Shown in pieces: positions 54,245-62,818 of a stretch of 64,000 bases of DNA (its first letter is position 1; each line of letters begins with the position of its first letter). The position numbers and the translations under genes were made by a program. The notes under the pieces were generated by a model. It ran no database searches and was not told where the DNA came from. It saw only the letters and a program-made list of their open reading frames with translations. Origin of the DNA: Ruegeria_C sp041537925 (GTDB taxonomy: Bacteria; Pseudomonadota; Alphaproteobacteria; Rhodobacterales; Rhodobacteraceae). The DNA lies in contig NZ_JBGOSH010000013.1 in assembly GCF_041537925.1 (NCBI RefSeq), positions 62,001 through 126,000 of the forward strand, written 5' to 3'.

Positions 54245-55813
54245 ATGACAAAATTTGAAAAGAGTGACGACAGTGTCGTCATTGTCATCGGAACCGGTGC
54301 CGGTGGCGGTGTTCTGTCGAATGAACTGGCGCAAAAGGGCGTGAAAGTTGTCGCGCTGGAAGCGGGCGGGCGGTATCTGCCCGAAGACTACGTCAACGAC
54401 GAGTGGGACAGTTTCGGACAGCTTGCATGGCTTGATCCGCGGACCACGTCAGGCGATTGGCGCGTGGCTAAGGATTTCTCAGGCCTACCCGCGTGGATCG
54501 TCAAAGCCGTTGGCGGTACAACCACCCACTGGGCGGGCGCGTCGCTCAGGTTTCAGGACCATGAGTGGAAGGCCAAAACTAACTATGGCGAGGTTGACGG
54601 TGCCAACCTGCTCGACTGGCCAATTGATCCGCGCGAGATGGACGACTATTACACCAAGGCTGAGAACAAGCTGGGTGTTACGCGAACCGGCGGACGCGAA
54701 GGATTGCCAGGCAACAACAATTACCTTGTTTTCGAAAAGGGCGCCAAAGCGCTTGGGTACACCGAGGTCCATACCGGACGCATGGCCATCAACAGCGAAG
54801 ACAATGATGACCGGGTGACCTGCCAGCAAACGGGCTTTTGTTTTCAGGGCTGTAAATGGGGTGCCAAATGGTCCGCGGCCTATACCGACATTCCGCGCGG
54901 TGAAGCAACCGGTAATCTGGAAGTACGCGAACACGCACATGTTGCCCGCATCGTGCATGACGACAGCGGCAAGGTGACCGGGGTCGAATACTTCGACAAG
55001 GACGGCAATCTGCAATTGCAGAGAGCACGAGTCGTCTGCGTTGCGGGTAACTCGTTCGAAAGCCCCCGTCTGTTGCTGAATTCGGGTTCGTCAATGTATC
55101 CCGATGGGCTGGCAAATTCCTCGGGTATGGTTGGCAAGAACTACATGCGGCACATGACCGGATCGGTCTATGCGGTCTTTGAAGAGCCGGTGAAGATGTG
55201 GCGTGGCACGACCATGGCGGGGATCATTCAGGATGAGTCGCGCCATGACCCCAGCCGGGGTTTTGTCGGAGGCTATGAGATGGAGACACTGGCGCTGGGT
55301 CTGCCCTTTATGGCGGCATTTCTGAATCCGGGAGCCTGGGGTCGCGGCTTTACAACCGCGCTTGACGGCTATGAAAACATGGCCGGTATGTGGCTGGTTG
55401 GAGAAGACATGCCCCAGGAAACCAACCGTGTGACCCTGAACGGCGATGTCAAAGACCAGTGGGGGCTGCCGGTGGCGAATGTGAATTTCTCGGATCACCC
55501 TAACGACATTGCGATGCGTGAACACGCCTATCGGCAGGGGCAGGCGGTTTACGATGCCGTCGGTGCCACCCGGACCTTTCCGACACCCCCCTATCCGTCG
55601 ACCCACAATCTGGGCACCAACCGGATGTCTGCAGACCCGCAGGACGGAGTTGTCAACAAATGGGGTCGCACTCACGATATCGAGAACCTTTACATCTCGG
55701 ACGGGTCGCAATTCACGACCGGTGCTGCGGAAAATCCGACGCTCACTATCGTGGCGCTGGCCATCCGCCAGGCCGATCACATCGCAGGCGAGCTGGCGAA
55801 CGGCAACTTGTAG
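54245..55813 (+). CDS. GMC-family flavoprotein dehydrogenase (large subunit)
   Basis: This 522-residue protein has the N-terminal FAD motif (GTGAGGGVLSNELA), the GMC signature region GGTTTHWAGAS and a cysteine cluster CQQTGFCFQGCKWG. The C-terminal active-site region has STHNLGTNRM and ENPTLTIVALAIRQAD. It resembles the FAD subunit of periplasmic gluconate/sorbitol-type dehydrogenases. The ATG at 54245 is preceded by GAGGA. It lacks its own signal and would be carried out by the Tat-signal-bearing partner encoded 10 bp upstream. The physiological substrate is unknown. Confidence 0.92.
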   Translation: MTKFEKSDDSVVIVIGTGAGGGVLSNELAQKGVKVVALEAGGRYLPEDYVNDEWDSFGQLAWLDPRTTSGDWRVAKDFSGLPAWIVKAVGGTTTHWAGASLRFQDHEWKAKTNYGEVDGANLLDWPIDPREMDDYYTKAENKLGVTRTGGREGLPGNNNYLVFEKGAKALGYTEVHTGRMAINSEDNDDRVTCQQTGFCFQGCKWGAKWSAAYTDIPRGEATGNLEVREHAHVARIVHDDSGKVTGVEYFDKDGNLQLQRARVVCVAGNSFESPRLLLNSGSSMYPDGLANSSGMVGKNYMRHMTGSVYAVFEEPVKMWRGTTMAGIIQDESRHDPSRGFVGGYEMETLALGLPFMAAFLNPGAWGRGFTTALDGYENMAGMWLVGEDMPQETNRVTLNGDVKDQWGLPVANVNFSDHPNDIAMREHAYRQGQAVYDAVGATRTFPTPPYPSTHNLGTNRMSADPQDGVVNKWGRTHDIENLYISDGSQFTTGAAENPTLTIVALAIRQADHIAGELANGNL

Positions 55814-55835
55814 ACAGACTTTTAAAACAGAAACG

Positions 55836-55855
55836 GTCCCGCCATCTGGCGGGGC
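55836..55855. terminator. Stem-loop between convergent genes
   Basis: GTCCCGCCA and TGGCGGGGC can pair (one G-T wobble) with a very short loop. It sits between the convergent GMC and ribbon-helix-helix genes and could terminate both. Confidence 0.5.
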
Positions 55856-55885
55856 TGTCTCAATCAGAGGGTAATCGAATTGAGT

Positions 55886-56317
55886 TCAGTGTTGATCTTT
55901 AGGAACCGCCTTGAACAAAGTCCGTTCCTTGTTTCTGCCCGCCTCGACTTTCAGGATCTCTTCGGCTGGAAGAGTTTCGAACCCGGCGGATTGCCCGCTT
56001 GGCAAAAGCCCCTTGAGCTGAAGATCAATGAAGCGCAGACAACATACTCTGAGGAACGATGTAAAGTTCCCAAGATCATGCCCCTCATCAATGGACTCGT
56101 TGTATAGCTGGTGCAATAGCTGCGGAACGTTCATGTCGTCCTTGGCAGCAATCTCTTCGAGTACCGTCCAGAACATGGACTCGAGCCTGACACTGGTAAC
56201 CATTCCGTCCATTCGGATCGACCGTGTCTGACTGGTCCACAATTCGGGGTCAGCCCCGATAAACAACCTGCACATATCTGATTCCAAATCTGCCAAATTC
56301 AGGCGCACCTTAGCCAA
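55886..56317 (-). CDS. Ribbon-helix-helix domain protein
   Basis: The 143-residue protein has a central ribbon-helix-helix core: TRSIRMDGMVTSVRLESMFW, then LEEIAAKDDMNVPQLLHQLY. This is the pattern of the RHH_4 family of small DNA-binding proteins. It converges on the GMC gene and ends just before IS5 copy 4 on its start side. Its target is unknown; the upstream IS may have removed its original partner. Confidence 0.82.
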   Translation of the reverse strand: MAKVRLNLADLESDMCRLFIGADPELWTSQTRSIRMDGMVTSVRLESMFWTVLEEIAAKDDMNVPQLLHQLYNESIDEGHDLGNFTSFLRVCCLRFIDLQLKGLLPSGQSAGFETLPAEEILKVEAGRNKERTLFKAVPKDQH

Positions 56318-56354
56318 ATCCCTGAAAGTGTGACAGCTATTTCCTGTCTGGAGG

Positions 56355-57433
56355 GGCCCATGTTGCGTGGATCAGGTTTGAGACGAATTTGCCCTATTGC
56401 CCATCACTTTAGAAGACGCGCTCATACGCCGCACGACCGAGAGATGTCATGCGGTTGAGCGCTCTTAGGGCAATGTGCACTTCAGTTCTTTGATTGTCGA
56501 AATCACGCGCTAGCAGACGCTCACCGATGGCTTGGTTCCATCTGCCGATCTGGGTTTCGACCCGTGATCTCTGGTTGTATCCCGTCTTCGTTTGCCAGCT
56601 CATTCTGCAATTTTGAGCGATGGCATCGATGTGGTGGTTGCGTTGTGCATTCTCACCGTGAACCGCGTTTTTCGGCAGAGGAATAATGATCTCAACCCCG
56701 GGCCCGAACTTATCCACCAGACAGTCTGCCACCCCCTGGCCGTCATATGCACCATCCGCCAGGAACCGGCTCACATCGGCATCAATATCAGAGAGCAAGT
56801 CTGGCAGCGCCGTTTCATCACCCACATGTTCGGTGGTCAACTCCGCTGCGGTGATGTCGCCAATTTCCGGGTCGAGTCCGATGTAGAGCTTGCGCTATGT
56901 TTTGCGGGCCTTCCTGGTGCCGTGCTTCTCTTCATGCCAGTCGTTGCCGCCATGCATTTTAAACCCGTACTATCCATAATGAGTGTGATCGGCTTACTTG
57001 TAGCTCGCCAGTTTTGGTTGATCTTCAGCCCCTTACTACGTCGCGACAGGGTCGAGAAATCCGGCACCAGCAGATCCAAACCCATCAGCTTCGCAACCGA
57101 CCGCATGAAGCCCTGAGTTTGCCTAAGCGGAAGCCGAAACACGACCCGCAGAGTGAGGCAAATCTCGATTGCCAAGTCGGATAACCGCGGCTGACCACCG
57201 CGTGTCTTGCGGCGTGGCGATGACCAATTCTGTGCCAAATCATCAGACACCCAGATCGTCACATCGCCACGTTGTCGAAGGCTTTCGTTGTACTCGGACC
57301 AATTTGTAACGCTGTACTGTGCCTTGTCGAATTTGTCCCTGCGGGCATCATTGAATTTGTAGGGCATCTACCGTCGCTCGCGTCAGAGAAAACGCTGGAA
57401 CTACCGCGACAGATCGTTCCATGCAACACGCCC
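56355..57433 (-). mobile_element. IS5-family element (IS903-like), copy 4
   Basis: The ends are TGTTGCGTGGATCAGG (left, from about 56361) and CGTTCCATGCAACACGCCC (right, to 57433), matching the terminal repeats of copies 1 and 2. The orientation is reversed relative to them. Confidence 0.8.
56409..57367 (-). pseudogene. IS5-family transposase with frameshift and TAG
   Basis: The minus strand starts MPYKFNDARRDKFDKAQYSV. One G is missing after DSTGLK (TTAAAATGCATGG), which shifts the frame. In the restored frame TGG is replaced by TAG at 56895-56897 (KT-stop-RKLYIG). The 3' part retains LADGAYDGQG and NQRSRVETQIGRW. It is inactive. Confidence 0.88.
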
Positions 57434-57469
57434 GTTAAACGGGGTGAATGAGGAATCTCGTCACCCGAC

Positions 57470-58017
57470 CGCTACCGCACCAAGAACTGGTCCGACTACA
57501 ATGCTGCGCTCAGGAAGCGCGGATCACTTCTTATCTGGCTGGACTGGTCTATTCCCGATTGCTCCACCTTTAGCCGTCGGCAGAAGACCTTAGCCGTTCA
57601 GATCCCGTATCGCCGTGCCGACGGTCCGCTCAACCTTCTGGTGGACGGCACCGGGATCAAGTTTCTCGGCAATGGCGATGGCGAGTGGCAAATCCGCAAG
57701 CATGGCGTTCGGGGTCGTTGTCAGTAGCGCAAGATGCAACTGGCTAGGGATTTGGCTACCTCCGATATCCGCGCCGTCGCTACACTGCCATCATTGAGTG
57801 TGACGCCGCCCTGATCATTCCGATCCCCAAGAACGGTCGACCATGGAAGGAAGACTGCCCGGCCGCTCGGGTCAGGAACGAAACACTGCGCGCTACCCGG
57901 CACTACAGTCGGACGTTCTGGAAGAGCCGGACAGGATATCACGCTCAGAGCCGGGTCGAGGCGAAGATGCGCTGCCTCAATGCTCTCGGCAACGCCGAAA
58001 TCGTTCGAGTCGCATGA
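57470..58017 (+). pseudogene. IS5/IS1182-like transposase remnant with internal deletion
   Basis: The forward frame reads RYRTKNWSDYNAALRKRGSL, STFSRRQKTLAVQIPYRRAD and LLVDGTGIKFLGNGDGEWQI, then TAG at 57725-57727 in place of Trp. After a large internal deletion it continues in another frame as LIIPIPKNGRPWKEDCPAAR and SRVEAKMRCLNALGNAEIVR to the stop. It is the same transposase type as the remnant at 26943-27119. Confidence 0.82.
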
Positions 58018-58124
58018 CGTCAGCGGGGAAAGGGGCGGTCAGTCCTCAGGCGTTAGTTACGCAACAACGTCGGTCAGAGCATAAAATTCTGTGTCGGCGG
58101 ATCTGCAGATCTTCTGCCAATCTC

Positions 58125-58844
58125 TCAAACGCAACGCCTCGATTTGGATTCATTGGTTCCTTTTATCTCGACCTCAGGATCGGCCGGTTCCTCAAGGAAA
58201 TAGGATAGAGCAAAGCCTTTGGTTTGGTCGTGAAACCTTTGCCAGTCACTGTCGCTCAGGTCATCTTGCTCGAGAAAGAAGCTGACTTCAGGACGAAACG
58301 CGACGTAAAAATGCTGCGCGCTCCAGATCTGGAAGAGAAATGCCAGCGGGTCGGTTCGGCGCATGACACCATCATCCATGTATTTCTCAAGTAGTGCGAC
58401 AGTGTTTCCGACAATCGTCCGGGATCCACGGTCCTCCATGATTTCAAGGCTGGCAGCTCCGCCGGAAATCATGTCCGAAATAATCAGTTTATTCTGATGC
58501 GGTTTTAGCTTGGCTTGCAGGAACAGATGGTCAATGTACTCGGAAATAACTCGGCGTGGAGGTGCGTCCCAATTGACGGGGTTCAGACTGCGCCATTCCT
58601 GAAAAATCCGCTCTATGACGTCTTTGTAAAGGCTTTCCTTGCTTTGAAAGAAATAGAGGACCTGCCGCTTCTGTAGGCCTGCCCTATCCGCAATGGACTG
58701 AACTGAAGTGCCGCTAAGGCCATTGATTGCGAATTCGAATTCTGCGGCATCCATGATGCTCTGAACCCGCTTTTCTCGCACGCGGTTCGCCCGTTGACGC
58801 GGTGCCGGCACCTCTGATTCTGGCACTTTTTTCTCCTTAAACAT
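58125..58844 (-). CDS. TetR-family regulator, RutR-like
   Basis: This 239-residue protein has a TetR helix-turn-helix (SIMDAAEFEFAINGLSGTSV, IADRAGLQKRQVLYFFQSKE) and a long C-terminal ligand domain resembling RutR/YcdC. RutR represses pyrimidine-catabolism genes and binds TTGACCA-NN-TGGTCAA; uracil or thymine releases it. The ATG at 58844 has AAGGAGG 13 bases upstream; an in-frame TTG seven codons earlier overlaps that site and is unlikely. It diverges from the deaminase/ABC operon, whose leader contains two ACCA-NN-TGGT palindromes. Confidence 0.87.
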   Translation of the reverse strand: MFKEKKVPESEVPAPRQRANRVREKRVQSIMDAAEFEFAINGLSGTSVQSIADRAGLQKRQVLYFFQSKESLYKDVIERIFQEWRSLNPVNWDAPPRRVISEYIDHLFLQAKLKPHQNKLIISDMISGGAASLEIMEDRGSRTIVGNTVALLEKYMDDGVMRRTDPLAFLFQIWSAQHFYVAFRPEVSFFLEQDDLSDSDWQRFHDQTKGFALSYFLEEPADPEVEIKGTNESKSRRCV

Positions 58845-59031
58845 ACCTAAGGCCGCCTCCTTCAACGATGCATACCTAACCGGCGAACTTTTTGACTGTA
58901 CATCTCTTCATAATCCAATTTCGCCTTCAAATTTTCAAAAAACAGAAATTTGTCAGCGGGTTAATCCGAACGACACGCCAAGCGAAACCATCCTGGGCAA
59001 CTCGATTCCAGTATGCGGCACTCAAAATTCG

Positions 59032-59079
59032 TTGACAAATACTTTTTCACACCAGATGGTGAAAAAACACCAAATGGTG
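59032..59079 (+). promoter_or_regulatory. Candidate -35 box and two tandem RutR-like operators
   Basis: TTGACA (59032-59037) is a good -35 box. The palindromes CACCAGATGGTG (59050-59061) and CACCAAATGGTG (59068-59079) follow, 18 bp centre to centre. Both contain ACCA-NN-TGGT, the core of the RutR operator. The first covers the expected -10 position, so binding would block transcription of the deaminase/ABC operon. Confidence 0.6.
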
Positions 59080-59100
59080 AAAAAAAGGATTCGAGTATCC

Positions 59101-60120
59101 ATGAACATGAACGATTTCATCGCCGCGATGCCCAAGGCAGAGTTGCACATGCATATCGAAGGCACGGTTTCAGCGGCAAAAGTGCTGGAGCTGGCGGAGC
59201 GTAATGGGGTGGAGATCCCCTACACCTCGGAAGCGGAAATTCTCGCGGCACAGGATTATGGCTTCCCGGCGCTGGAGAACTTTCTGGACTATCACTACAT
59301 GTGTTCCAGCGTTCTGCGTGAAGGGCGTGACGTTTTTGAAATCACGCGGAATTTCCTTAATAAATGCCTGGTTGAAAACATCCGACACGTAGAGATGTTC
59401 TTTGACCCGCAACAGCATATCGAGCGCGGAGTTTCTTTTGATGAACTGATGGATGCGATGACGACAGCCTGTAAGGCGTCGGATGTGTCCACCGGTCTGA
59501 TTATGTGTATGAACCGCGACCGCTCGCTGGATAGCGCAATCGAGATGCTCGACCTGGCGGGCAAGCATCGTGGCGACATCATTGGGGTGGGTCTGGATTC
59601 TTATGAAGAGGGAAATCCGCCAGTAAAATTCCAGGAGTTCTATTACCGCGCCCGGGAGGAGGGGTACCGGCTGACCGCGCATTGCGACTGCGATCAGAAG
59701 GATGCGGTCAAACATGCCCATCAATGTGTGCACAATCTCAAGGTCGACCGGATCGACCACGGCCTGCATGTTCTGGATGATCCGGAATTGATCGAGGTCG
59801 TACGGAGCCGCGAGATCCCGCTGACGATGTGCCCGACCTGGCGCCCATCTGATCCTGAACCGCGCCGTCTGATGGCGCTACGCAAAATGTTGGATCTGGG
59901 ACTACCGGTTTGCCTCAATACCGATGACCCTGAAGAATTCGCCAGCCGCTACCTGACTAACATGATGCAGAGCGTGCAACAGGACGGCGATTTCAGCGCC
60001 GACGAGATGACCCAGTTCATGCGCAATGCTTTCAGGGGTTCCTGGATCGGGGAGGAACAGCGCACAGCTCATCTGACAGAGCTTGAAGCGCATCTGGAGA
60101 CCTATCTGCAGCAAAAATAA
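59101..60120 (+). CDS. Adenosine-deaminase-family amidohydrolase with atypical active-site motif
   Basis: This 339-residue protein has the family zinc motif HMH (His16, His18 in AELHMHIEG), a GLDSYEEG segment, RIDHGLHV (His220) and NTDDPEEF (Asp275, Asp276). The catalytic HAGE motif is replaced by HCDCDQ (His194-Gln199), so the general-acid Glu is missing or substituted by Asp. This marks a subgroup whose substrate may not be adenosine. The ATG at 59101 follows AAGGA; the frame is open 23 codons upstream through the operators, so those are unlikely to be translated. It heads the operon with the ABC importer. Confidence 0.87.
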   Translation: MNMNDFIAAMPKAELHMHIEGTVSAAKVLELAERNGVEIPYTSEAEILAAQDYGFPALENFLDYHYMCSSVLREGRDVFEITRNFLNKCLVENIRHVEMFFDPQQHIERGVSFDELMDAMTTACKASDVSTGLIMCMNRDRSLDSAIEMLDLAGKHRGDIIGVGLDSYEEGNPPVKFQEFYYRAREEGYRLTAHCDCDQKDAVKHAHQCVHNLKVDRIDHGLHVLDDPELIEVVRSREIPLTMCPTWRPSDPEPRRLMALRKMLDLGLPVCLNTDDPEEFASRYLTNMMQSVQQDGDFSADEMTQFMRNAFRGSWIGEEQRTAHLTELEAHLETYLQQK

Positions 60121-60159
60121 CTGGCCTGCGAACCAGCCAATCTCTCAGGGAGGAAAGAG

Positions 60160-61776
60160 ATGAATTTACGACCATTAATGAAACAGATTGCGCCGGGAAT
60201 TCTGGCAGTTGCCGGTATGTTTGGTACGCTCAGCGCCACAACCACGTTCGTTCAGGCCGAGGAACCGGTGCGGGGAGGTGAGTTGGTAATCGGGGCCGGG
60301 TACTCGGCTTCATCCCTTAACCCTGCAGTGCAATCAGGCTTCGGGGCCGGTGTTCCGGGAGCTCAGCTTTTTGCCGGATTGGTGCGCTATGACGAAGACT
60401 GGAGCCCGCAGCCGTATCTGGCCACCGATTGGGCCTTCAGCGATGACGGTAAAACCCTCACGCTGAACCTGGTCAAGAACGCGACCTTCCATGACGGGAA
60501 GCCTATCACCGCCTCGGATGTTGTCTTCTCGATCAACGCGGTGAAGGCAAACCACCCGTTCAAAACAATGTTGCAGGCGGTCGAAAATGCCGAAGCGGCG
60601 GACGATCATACAGTCGTCATCAAATTGTCTCAGCCCCATCCGGCCTTGATGGTTGCACTATCTCCATTGCTGCTGCCGATAATGCCGGAACATATCTATG
60701 GAGATGGGCAGGAACTGCGCACACACCCGCGCAACCTGCAGGACGTCGTTGGCTCCGGCCCCTTCAAATTCGGGGAATATGTTGCCGATCAGCGGATCGT
60801 TCTGGAACGCTATGATGATTTTTTTATTGAAGGTCGGCCCTATCTCGATCGTATCGTAATTCAGACCGTGCGCGACCGTAGCAATATGTCCCTTCTTCTT
60901 CAGCGCGGCGAAGTGCAATACAATCCATTCACCAGTCTGACCCTACGGGATGTGGACCGGTTGGCTCGCATAGAAGGCCTGTCCGCGACGACCGACGGCT
61001 ATGGCGGCATTGGCGCCATTAACTGGCTGGCCTTCAATCTTGACCGTGAACCTTTAAGTGACCTGCGCGTGCGTCAGGCCATTGCCTACGCAATCGACAA
61101 GGACTTCATCATTAATACGATGCAACTCGGTCGTTCCAAGCGCGCCACGGGTCCTATCGCCGACAGCAGCCCATTCTACACGGCAGAAGTTGAGCAATAC
61201 GGCCTGGATATCGAACGCTCTATGCAGCTGCTCGATGAAGCGGAGTTCACGCCCGACGACAACGGCGTGCGGATGAAGATTACAATCGACTGGATCCCCG
61301 GTACGGTGGAATTCGGAAAAAACCTCGGCGAAGCACTGGCCGCGCAACTGCGCAAGGTTGGTATCGAAGCAACAGTACGCAGCCTGCCGGATTTCGGGTC
61401 CTGGATCGGTCAAGTCTCGGCGACCAGTGACTATGATCTGAGCATCGAGAGCCTGTTCAACTGGGGTGATCCGATCATCGGTGTGCATCGGTCCTACATC
61501 ACGTCAAACATTCGCCCGGGCGTTCCGTTCTCCAACACAACGCACTACTCAAACCCCGAGATTGATGCGCTGCTGGAGCAGGCCGGAGCGGAAACCGATC
61601 CGACCAAGCGGACCGAACTCTATCATGAGTTCCAGAAAACCATCACCGACGACCTGCCGATGCACTATCTGCATGAAGTTCCGTTCCACACCGTCCAAAG
61701 GGATGAGTTACGTGACCTCCCCGTCGGGATCTGGGGCGCCATGGCGCCGTTCGACCGGGCCTATTGGGCTCAGTGA
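60160..61776 (+). CDS. ABC transporter substrate-binding protein (family 5, DppA/OppA type)
   Basis: This 538-residue periplasmic protein has a signal peptide (cleavage near FVQA-EEP) and the family-5 layout: RGGELVIG at the mature start, LVRYDEDWSPQPYLATDWAF, FHDGKPITASDVVFSI, and GPFKFGEY followed by the long C-terminal lobe. Family 5 proteins bind peptides, opines, nickel, and other compounds. GGGAGGAAAG precedes the ATG. It follows the deaminase gene by 39 bp, so the imported compound may be a purine- or pyrimidine-related one that the deaminase acts on; this is inferred only from linkage. Confidence 0.93.
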   Translation: MNLRPLMKQIAPGILAVAGMFGTLSATTTFVQAEEPVRGGELVIGAGYSASSLNPAVQSGFGAGVPGAQLFAGLVRYDEDWSPQPYLATDWAFSDDGKTLTLNLVKNATFHDGKPITASDVVFSINAVKANHPFKTMLQAVENAEAADDHTVVIKLSQPHPALMVALSPLLLPIMPEHIYGDGQELRTHPRNLQDVVGSGPFKFGEYVADQRIVLERYDDFFIEGRPYLDRIVIQTVRDRSNMSLLLQRGEVQYNPFTSLTLRDVDRLARIEGLSATTDGYGGIGAINWLAFNLDREPLSDLRVRQAIAYAIDKDFIINTMQLGRSKRATGPIADSSPFYTAEVEQYGLDIERSMQLLDEAEFTPDDNGVRMKITIDWIPGTVEFGKNLGEALAAQLRKVGIEATVRSLPDFGSWIGQVSATSDYDLSIESLFNWGDPIIGVHRSYITSNIRPGVPFSNTTHYSNPEIDALLEQAGAETDPTKRTELYHEFQKTITDDLPMHYLHEVPFHTVQRDELRDLPVGIWGAMAPFDRAYWAQ

Positions 61777-61788
61777 TCCTGGCAGTAC

Positions 61789-61819
61789 TGGCGCGCGCTA
61801 TTCTCTTCGGCGCGCGCCA
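61789..61819 (+). promoter_or_regulatory. Intercistronic stem-loop
   Basis: TGGCGCGCGC and GCGCGCGCCA form a perfect 10-bp GC-only-plus-ends stem with an 11-base loop, 12 bp after the binding-protein stop. Such hairpins commonly stabilise the binding-protein mRNA or reduce read-through, raising its level relative to the permeases. Confidence 0.65.
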
Positions 61820-61854
61820 CTCTCTCAACTTCTCGGTAGATCCGTGAGGGATGC

Positions 61855-62817
61855 ATGAAACAAAAACTGCTCTTCTCCGCTGGCTTGGTGGTCTGCGTTG
61901 TCATCCTGAACTTCTTTCTGATCAGAATGGCGCCCGGAGATCCGGCAATAACCCTGGCTGGTCAGGCCGGCGGCGCTGACGAAGAAACCCTGGCGCATAT
62001 CCGCAAGATCTACGGGCTTGATAAACCCATCTGGAACCAGTTCTTTGTCTATGTCGGCAAGATGCTAACCGGGGATCTCGGGACATCCTATTTCTACAAT
62101 CTGCCAGTTCGTGATCTCATTCTCGAACGAGTCTTCCCGACAGTCCTGCTGGTGGTATCCTCGCTGTTGATCTCGATGGGTATAGGCACGTTCATGGGTG
62201 TGCTCGCTGCCCACCAGCCCCGCGGATTGTTGAGCTATTTCGTGACGTTCTTCTCGCTCGGTGGCTATTCGCTGCCAACCTTCTGGCTTGGGCAGATGTT
62301 GTTGCTCGCGTTTGCCTGGTACTGGCCGATCTTTCCGATTGGGGGCATGCAGGGGTTCCGAGTGGAAGGGTTCCTACCACAAGTCGCTGACGTTGCGATG
62401 CATCTGGTGCTGCCGGCGATTTCCCTCGGGCTTGCTTTCATGGCGCAATACAGCCGTGTGGCCCGCGCCAGTATGCTGGAGGTCTTGGGCAGCGACTTCA
62501 TCCGCACCGCTCGGGCCAAAGGTGCCAGGGAAAGCTCAGTATTATTCGTCCACGGCCTGCGTAATGCAATCCTTCCAGTGATCACCCTGGCCGGCCTGCA
62601 GCTGGGCCAGATACTGTCAGGCGCCGTTCTGGTCGAAACCGTCTTCGACTGGCCCGGATTGGGTCGTCTGGCAGTCGATTCAATATTTCGTCGCGATTAT
62701 CCCTCGATCATGGGCATCCTCTTTGCCTCTGCCGTAGTTGTCGCTGTTATCAATATCCTGACAGACGTTGTCTACAGATGGGCCGATCCGCGCCTGCGTT
62801 CCGGCGGAGGGCACTGA
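61855..62817 (+). CDS. ABC transporter permease (DppB type)
   Basis: This 320-residue inner-membrane protein has six predicted helices and the N-terminal FFLIRMAPGDP signature of DppB/OppB permeases. The EAA-loop equivalent VLGSDFIRTARAKGARESSV contacts the ATPase. It follows the binding-protein gene after the stem-loop and ends 1 bp before the second permease start. Confidence 0.94.
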   Translation: MKQKLLFSAGLVVCVVILNFFLIRMAPGDPAITLAGQAGGADEETLAHIRKIYGLDKPIWNQFFVYVGKMLTGDLGTSYFYNLPVRDLILERVFPTVLLVVSSLLISMGIGTFMGVLAAHQPRGLLSYFVTFFSLGGYSLPTFWLGQMLLLAFAWYWPIFPIGGMQGFRVEGFLPQVADVAMHLVLPAISLGLAFMAQYSRVARASMLEVLGSDFIRTARAKGARESSVLFVHGLRNAILPVITLAGLQLGQILSGAVLVETVFDWPGLGRLAVDSIFRRDYPSIMGILFASAVVVAVINILTDVVYRWADPRLRSGGGH

Positions 62818-62818
62818 T

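Noticed and set aside
59050..59079. CRISPR-like repeat
   Set aside because: Only two 12-bp units with six bases between them; the palindromic form fits operators.
59032..59100. Upstream start extending the deaminase by 23 residues
   Set aside because: The extension would translate the tandem palindromes into a repeated, lysine-rich stretch, and the family core begins just after 59101.
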